This document shows positions 59,404 to 64,000 of a stretch of DNA of 64,000 bases, piece after piece. The stretch is taken from NCBI RefSeq assembly GCF_008370325.1, contig NZ_VNIP01000013.1:1-64000 (forward strand), read 5' to 3'. The notes under the pieces were generated by a model, which saw only the letters and a list, made by a program, of their open reading frames with translations, made no database searches and was not told where the DNA came from. The first letter of the stretch is position 1. Each line of letters starts with the position of its first letter. The stretch is from Martinezella tropici. GTDB lineage: Bacteria > Pseudomonadota > Alphaproteobacteria > Rhizobiales > Rhizobiaceae. The position numbers and the translations under genes are program-made.

Positions 59404-60336
59404 ATGAAACAGACCCACACTGACATGGCCGCGTCTTCATCAGAGACGCTTGCTTTCCGCTTTCCAACACACCCGATTGCTGGGCTGGCGGGAACAAGCT
59501 TCAAGCACGAACATTTTGCCGCCATCGCCGGAGAAGGGCCACATCGCGGGTTCTTCGAGGTCCATGCCGAAAACTACATGGGCGCAGGCGGGCCGCCACA
59601 CCGAGCACTCGAACAGATCCGGTCCGATAACCCAGTGTCGCTTCATGGTGTCTGCATGTCGATCGGCGGACCTCAGCCGCTCGACAAAGCGCATCTTGAG
59701 CGCTTCCGATCTCTGATCGATCGCTACGAGCCGGCTTTGGTGTCGGAACATCTGGCCTGGTCGACCCACCAGACGACCTATCTGAACGATCTTCTTCCCC
59801 TCCCTTATACGCCGGAGAGCCTGGCGTGGGTTTGCGACCACATCGACGAGGTACAGGAAGCGATCGCACGCCCAATCCTTCTTGAGAATCCGTCCACCTA
59901 TGTGACCTTCAAAGAGTCGACGATAAGCGAGACTGATTTCATCCGCTCGATCGTCCGGCGCACTGGTTGCGGGCTTTTGCTCGACGTCAACAACGTGTTT
60001 GTCTCCGCGACTAATCACGGCTTCTCGGCACTGGATTATCTTTCCGATTTTCCACTTGCTGCAGTCGGCGAGATCCACCTCGCAGGGCACGCCGAGCAGT
60101 CCGATGACGAAGGCGATCTGCTTTTAATCGACAGTCACGACGGCCCCGTCGCGGATGCAGTCTGGAAGCTCTACGAGATCGTCATCAGCCGCCGCGGCCC
60201 GATCCCGACATTGATCGAATGGGATAGCAATATACCCGATTGGCCGGTACTCCGTGGCGAGGCAATTGCCGCCCAGGCGATCCTGGATCGCTTCAGTTCC
60301 ATCGCATTGCCGGATCAAAGCCATGCCGCAGCTTGA
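59404..60336 (+). CDS. bufB: MNIO (DUF692) bufferin-modifying enzyme, BufB-type
   Basis: This 310-residue protein is of the multinuclear non-heme iron-dependent oxidative family (DUF692). It shows HPIAGLAGTSFKHEHFAAIA, FFEVHAENYMGAGGPPHRAL, SLHGVCMSIGG, VSEHLAWS, LLLDVNNVFVSA, GEIHLAGHAE and LIEWDSNIPDW. The His/Asp/Glu residues in these blocks bind two to three irons. The enzyme oxidises Cys residues of its BufA partner, encoded 42 nt upstream, to form metal-binding heterocycles. The next gene overlaps by 14 nt. Confidence 0.92.
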   Translation: MKQTHTDMAASSSETLAFRFPTHPIAGLAGTSFKHEHFAAIAGEGPHRGFFEVHAENYMGAGGPPHRALEQIRSDNPVSLHGVCMSIGGPQPLDKAHLERFRSLIDRYEPALVSEHLAWSTHQTTYLNDLLPLPYTPESLAWVCDHIDEVQEAIARPILLENPSTYVTFKESTISETDFIRSIVRRTGCGLLLDVNNVFVSATNHGFSALDYLSDFPLAAVGEIHLAGHAEQSDDEGDLLLIDSHDGPVADAVWKLYEIVISRRGPIPTLIEWDSNIPDWPVLRGEAIAAQAILDRFSSIALPDQSHAAA

Positions 60337-61126
60337 TATCGTTTCCGAACGTACGAAACCCTTCACCTACGCAGAGGAGTTTGCGCCAGCCCTGACGAAC
60401 CCCGAGATCGAAACGCCCGGCGGCATCACGGGTCCGAACGGCAAACAGGCGACCAAGCGTTTCAACGTCTACCGAAATAATGTCACGGTGAGCCTTATCG
60501 ATGCGCTTGCCGGGATTTTCCCGGCTGTCCTGCGGCTCACAGGACCAGACTTCTTCCGAGCCATGGCGCGCTTTCATTTAAGAGAGACGCCGCCGAGCTC
60601 GCCGCTGCTGTTCGAATATGGCCGGGATTTTCCAGCATTTATCGAACGATATGAATACGCCCAGTCGTTGCCGTGGCTCGCTGATGTCGCGAGAGTAGAG
60701 CGAGCCTGGCTGGATGCATACCATGCGCCGGATGTCCACATGCTTGCCGCCGACGCACTCGCGTCCGTGCCGCCCGAGCGTCTCGCCGAGTTGGTTTTTA
60801 CGGTTCATCCTGCGACCAGGATCGTTCGCTCAGACTATCCGGCGCTGACAATCTTTGCGGCCAACCGAGGTGATGATCCTGTCGGCCCCATCGAGGTGAT
60901 CGACCCGGAAGACGCGCTGATCACGCGGCCTGATATGGAGGTGGTCGTGCGACACCTTCCTCCGGGCGGTGCAGAATTCCTGACCTTCCTCATTTCTGGC
61001 GAGCCTTTGGGCATCGCCGCGGCCAAGGCCGTCGATGCCTGCCCATCCTTCGATATCGCGGCCAGCGTAGCGGGCATGATCGACGCGGGCGTGTTTTCAG
61101 CCATTACTCTTGGAGACGCAAGATGA
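60323..61126 (+). CDS. bufC: BufC-type DUF2063 partner protein
   Basis: The 267-residue protein has an N-terminal DUF2063 domain (RFNVYRNNVTVSLIDALAGI, FPAVLRLTGPDFFRAMARFH, followed by a helical-rich region and FGRDFPAFIERYEYAQ-like blocks) and a C-terminal winged-helix-like region. In bufferin and related MNIO operons this protein recognises the peptide precursor and presents it to the enzyme. The ATG at 60323 overlaps bufB; the DoxX gene overlaps its stop by 4 nt. Confidence 0.88.
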   Translation: MPQLDIVSERTKPFTYAEEFAPALTNPEIETPGGITGPNGKQATKRFNVYRNNVTVSLIDALAGIFPAVLRLTGPDFFRAMARFHLRETPPSSPLLFEYGRDFPAFIERYEYAQSLPWLADVARVERAWLDAYHAPDVHMLAADALASVPPERLAELVFTVHPATRIVRSDYPALTIFAANRGDDPVGPIEVIDPEDALITRPDMEVVVRHLPPGGAEFLTFLISGEPLGIAAAKAVDACPSFDIAASVAGMIDAGVFSAITLGDAR

Positions 61127-61671
61127 TATCGTCCAACACACAAAAACCGTCCATCAAAGCTCGGATACAGCCGATCGTAGCGGTCGTCGAGATTGCGCAG
61201 AATGCCGTTCGCGCATTCGTACAGCCGGCCCTCGTTCAAGCCGTTATGAGGATTGCTCTTGCGGTACCCTTTTGGAAATCCGGTATTCTGAAATGGGACG
61301 GCTTCCTGCAACTGAACGACACGGCGGTTACCCTGTTTACCGATGAGTTTATGTTGCATCTACCGGGCGGCCCTTACCCATATCCGGCGCCGGTGGCTAT
61401 GGCCTTCCTCTCCGGTTCGGCGGAGATCATTTTTCCAATCCTGCTGGTCCTTGGCCTCGCCACCCGGTTCGCCGCGACTGGCCTGCTGTTCATGACGCTG
61501 ATCGTCGAACTGACCGTGCCTGACGGCTGGCCGATCCATATCACTTGGGCTGCGATGGCGCTGTCGCTTATGGCTTGGGGACCGGGAAAATTGTCGATCG
61601 ATCGCATGTTAGCGCGATGGGCGAGGGGAAGCGCGATACCGCCCGGACGTGGACACGAAACTCATCTTTGA
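61123..61671 (+). CDS. DoxX-family membrane protein of the bufferin operon
   Basis: The 182-residue protein of the DoxX family has four membrane helices (VMRIALAVPFWKSGILKWDG, AMAFLSGSAEIIFPILLVLG, TGLLFMTLIVELTVPDGWPI, WAAMALSLMAWGPGKLSIDR). DoxX proteins are linked to quinone or thiosulfate redox and often occur with DUF2282/DUF692 genes. Overlap ATGA with the previous gene makes it part of the same operon. Possible role: supply of electrons or oxidant for the MNIO reaction, or membrane support. Confidence 0.85.
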   Translation: MISSNTQKPSIKARIQPIVAVVEIAQNAVRAFVQPALVQAVMRIALAVPFWKSGILKWDGFLQLNDTAVTLFTDEFMLHLPGGPYPYPAPVAMAFLSGSAEIIFPILLVLGLATRFAATGLLFMTLIVELTVPDGWPIHITWAAMALSLMAWGPGKLSIDRMLARWARGSAIPPGRGHETHL

Positions 61672-61888
61672 GGAACATGCGCCTTTGCGACTATCGAATT
61701 TGCGACAAAGCCGAGAAGCGTTGGTCCGGTGACACCTGCTCTATTCAAAACGGGTCCGTGCGACGTTGCTTGGCCCGTTCCTATTTCGCGCCTCAGGTCG
61801 GTGGCTCTGGGCTGGGCTGGGCTGGATGTGAAGTCGTGTGCTTCCTGACATGGCGTACCCTGCACTTGTTCGGAGGGTCACGTGCTGA

Positions 61889-62302
61889 TTAGATGGGCGG
61901 GAGAGGGCCTGCTGGGGAAAAGCTGTATCGTGCGATTTTCCAATGTTCATCGCCTGTCTTTCGCAGAAGAAAGAGTTCATGGAAGGAAGCCGGTGCGCCC
62001 TCTCCAGTCCTGGTCGGTGTGAAAATCCCGGTGGTATCAGTGCGCACGTAAGCCCATTCCGGCGACATCTCCACAAGCTCCTGGATTGTGGTTTGCATCT
62101 CAAAGCGGATGAGCTGGAAAGTGCCTTCGTAGTTCGCCCGAACGGCGTTGGTACCCACCACCGCCGGCTGCATAAACGGCAACATCACCGGATCTTCAGA
62201 ATAGAGCGGAAGTATCGCGTCGATGTTGGCGTCGTTCAGCGCCTGGAAATATGCAAGGATAGTGGTCTTGATAGCACCGCGCTTTGAGCTGTTCTCGGTC
62301 AT
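61889..62302 (-). CDS. SnoaL-like / NTF2-fold protein
   Basis: The 137-residue NTF2-like protein reads ILAYFQALNDANIDAILPLY with SEDPVMLPFMQP, then VRANYEGTFQLIRFEMQTTI and HELFLLRKTGDEHWKIARYS. It belongs to the calcium/calmodulin-kinase-association-like group of SnoaL proteins, often in oxidoreductase operons. The function is unassigned. It lies 199 nt downstream of the quinone-reductase-like gene on the same strand, possibly co-regulated by the LysR gene at the window end. Confidence 0.75.
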   Translation of the reverse strand: MTENSSKRGAIKTTILAYFQALNDANIDAILPLYSEDPVMLPFMQPAVVGTNAVRANYEGTFQLIRFEMQTTIQELVEMSPEWAYVRTDTTGIFTPTRTGEGAPASFHELFLLRKTGDEHWKIARYSFSPAGPLPPI

Positions 62303-62501
62303 TATAATGCCTTTCTGTTATTTGCGAACCGGTATCGTCCGCGGGAGGGTGTAAGTGCCGTCAATCAGCGTCGAACAGGAATGCTCACAATCGACTTCGA
62401 TGGGTAGTAATTCCGTGGGTTGGGGAAAACTGTGCCAGCCAATATCGTGGGAGGTTGGGTTTGACCCGCTCCCCGTTTTGATAGGCGAAACAGCCTGCCC
62501 A

Positions 62502-63542
62502 TCAGAACGTGATTACGATCTTGCCAACGTGTTGTGCGCGTGCCTGATATTCAAAGGCTTTTCGCACGTCCTCAAAACGAAACACCTCGGTGATCTTCGG
62601 AGAGAGCTGGCCACCTTCCAGCCCCTGGTAGATATATTGCTTGGCCTTTTCCATTCGCTCGGAGGTTGCCCACAACTCCATCATTGTGTAAGCCCTGAGG
62701 GCTAGACCCTTTCCCCACCCGGCCTGCGGGAACGTGCTGGGTTGTTCCGAGAGAGATCCGAACAGGAAAATGGTCGCGTCACGGGCCGCTGCTTCCGCCA
62801 GTTTTTCCAGATCGGGTCCACCCACCGGATCCAGGATCAAGCGCGCCCCCTCTCCTGAGGTGATCTCCTTCACACGTGCCGGGAGATCCTCCTCGTCCGA
62901 GGCGATCACGTGGTCTGCGCCTAGAGCCAGCAGGTCGTCCCGCTTGGCCGACGTCCGTGTCGCCGCGATTACGGTGGCGCCCTCGGCCTTTGCGATCTGG
63001 ATGGCCGCAACACCAACGCTGCTCGACGATGCGCGGATGATGACATAGTCGCCGGGGCGCACGTTGCCGAACAAGATGAGTGCGCCGTATGCGGTGAGAT
63101 GGCTGGTCCAGACCGCGGCAGCTTGGGTCGGGGACAGGTTAGGCGGTGCCTCCGTCAGTGCGTGGACAGGAAGTATCGCCTGTTCCGAAAGCACGCCGTA
63201 GTCATTCATGGAAAACCCGGGTATCGAAGACAGCCGCCGTCCGATCAAGCTTGGATCCACCCCTTCGCCCACCGCGGTCACAATCCCTACTGCCTCGTAT
63301 CCAAGCTTCGAGGGCAGGCGCGGCTGCTCCACGTAGGTCCCCCTCACAAAGGCGCCTTCGGAATGGTTCAGCCCCACCGCCTCGACCCGCAGGCGGACTT
63401 CGCCATGTCTTGGCTCCGCCAGAGCCTGCTCCTCGATCTGCAGAACCTCGGGTCCGCCTAAGGCATGAAAGACAACCGTTCTCGTGAGGGCGCCCGCGGG
63501 GCTGGTCCCAAGATGGTTTGTCTGGCTGTGATGCTGGTTCAT
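62502..63542 (-). CDS. Zinc-independent quinone-oxidoreductase-like protein
   Basis: The 346-residue MDR-superfamily protein has the N-terminal RTVVFHALGGPEVLQIEEQA with LNHSEGAFVRGTYVEQPRLP, the cofactor region YVIIRASSSSVGVAAIQIAK, and LILDPVGGPDLEKLAEAA. It lacks the structural zinc Cys cluster, typical of NADPH:quinone reductases and crotonyl-type members. I prefer the ATG at 63542, which has GGAG upstream, over the one at 63572. A LysR gene upstream on the same strand may control it. Confidence 0.85.
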   Translation of the reverse strand: MNQHHSQTNHLGTSPAGALTRTVVFHALGGPEVLQIEEQALAEPRHGEVRLRVEAVGLNHSEGAFVRGTYVEQPRLPSKLGYEAVGIVTAVGEGVDPSLIGRRLSSIPGFSMNDYGVLSEQAILPVHALTEAPPNLSPTQAAAVWTSHLTAYGALILFGNVRPGDYVIIRASSSSVGVAAIQIAKAEGATVIAATRTSAKRDDLLALGADHVIASDEEDLPARVKEITSGEGARLILDPVGGPDLEKLAEAAARDATIFLFGSLSEQPSTFPQAGWGKGLALRAYTMMELWATSERMEKAKQYIYQGLEGGQLSPKITEVFRFEDVRKAFEYQARAQHVGKIVITF

Positions 63543-63572
63543 GACACGCTCCGTTATTGGCTGCTCAGCCAT

Positions 63573-63868
63573 TAAGATGCGCGTTCGACGGTGAGCAAAC
63601 TAGCCGACGCTCGCTTGCGTCAGTTTCAACTGCGTCTTGAAATTGAACTCAAAGTCCGCTGGGGAACAACAGTAGCCCCCAACGATATAACGAGAAATCG
63701 AGGCTGCTTGGATCTGCCGAGCCTATCCCTATGCATAGGGCGACCCAAGGCAGGACATGGTGTTTTACATCTTGATGTGCGGCTATGCCCATGCGAGCGG
63801 ACGGCACCTTTACCCCAATATGGTCGGTGTAGTGCGTCATCATATTACGGGAACGGGGGAGGAGGCGT
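63573..63868. other. Spacer with 14-bp palindrome
   Basis: No gene is recognised. CCCTATGCATAGGG (63727-63740) is a perfect palindrome that may be an operator for the reductase gene or the LysR regulator. Open frames here have no similarity that I can see. Confidence 0.5.
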
Positions 63869-64000
63869 CTAACCGAGGCTACCTGCGAAGATCTCGGCCA
63901 AGCGTTCGCGCTTGAAATGCTGGAACACATGTTCGACGAAGGCGGATATTTTCGCTGGTCGAAGAGCGCGCCCGGAGTGGTAGAGGCTGATGGTGCCCGC
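63869..64000 (-). CDS. LysR-family regulator, C-terminal part
   Basis: The last 43 residues are GTISLYHSGRALRPAKISAF, then VEHVFQHFKRERLAEIFAGS to the stop. This is the usual end of a LysR effector domain of the group acting on oxidoreductase genes. The gene continues beyond the window edge. It faces the same direction as the quinone-reductase-like gene downstream. Confidence 0.8.
   Translation of the reverse strand, partial: AGTISLYHSGRALRPAKISAFVEHVFQHFKRERLAEIFAGSLG

Noticed and set aside
1..64000. CRISPR array, rRNA, tRNA or replication origin
   Set aside because: No regularly spaced direct repeats, no rRNA-like blocks, no tRNA cloverleaf and no repABC or dnaA-box cluster were seen while reading the window.

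Overview
The window looks like accessory DNA of a member of the Rhizobiales, most likely a Rhizobium/Agrobacterium relative. The reasons are moderately high GC, many LysR/AraC/TetR-type regulators, a branched-chain-amino-acid-type ABC transporter, rhizobial-style IS elements, and an ECF sigma factor paired with a DUF1109/NrsF anti-sigma factor of the kind known from Caulobacter. There are no housekeeping genes, rRNAs or tRNAs, so a plasmid or chromid is plausible (inference).

The left part (1-28 kb) is a mosaic. It holds envelope or secreted proteins of unknown role (268-3972), an IS110 remnant, small SnoaL-like proteins with AraC and LysR regulators, and a Tat-type epoxide-hydrolase-like protein. 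Next comes an amide-utilisation operon (9794-17279): AmiC-type sensor, AmiR-type ANTAR antiterminator, a leader with an intrinsic terminator, a nitrilase-superfamily hydrolase, a complete Liv-type ABC importer with one permease fused to an ATPase, and the first 51 codons of a broken amidase. A ParDE toxin-antitoxin module, a Tn3 transposase remnant, two transglutaminase-like genes, a hybrid IS6/ISL3 insertion element with intact 21-bp ends, and a LysR/NmrA/esterase/AhpD-like group follow.

The right part (28-61 kb) appears to be one coordinated system. An ECF sigma factor (54872-55429) and its NrsF-type anti-sigma factor (55426-56061) are preceded by the two-block element GTAACG-N16-CGAA. I find the same element (GTAAC[G/A]-N16-CG[A/T]A, spacing always 16) in ten places on both strands, every one in an intergenic region 14-78 nt before a gene start. 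The implied regulon contains a bufferin operon (DUF2282 peptide, MNIO enzyme, DUF2063 partner, DoxX protein); a YHS/DsbD/DsbA/DUF1684 thiol-redox operon, with dsbD frameshifted; a TTC38/TPP-enzyme/OpgC/CoA-transferase operon; an SDR plus ferric-reductase-Rieske fusion operon with small membrane proteins; a DUF2934 plus GH63 glycosidase pair; a TPR-PRMT-like methyltransferase with a haloacid dehalogenase and a CopD-like protein; a DUF1223 protein; an alpha/beta hydrolase; and one unknown gene. By chance about 0.5 copies of this degenerate element would be expected on both strands of the window. The theme fits periplasmic thiol and metal (copper-type) stress, extended by genes not usually linked to it.

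A second NrsF-like gene (57860-58495), two related peroxiredoxin-like proteins, a GST, a TetR-controlled redox operon and an omega-aminotransferase are interspersed. The window ends with a SnoaL-like protein, a quinone-reductase-like protein and the C-terminus of a LysR regulator that runs off the end.
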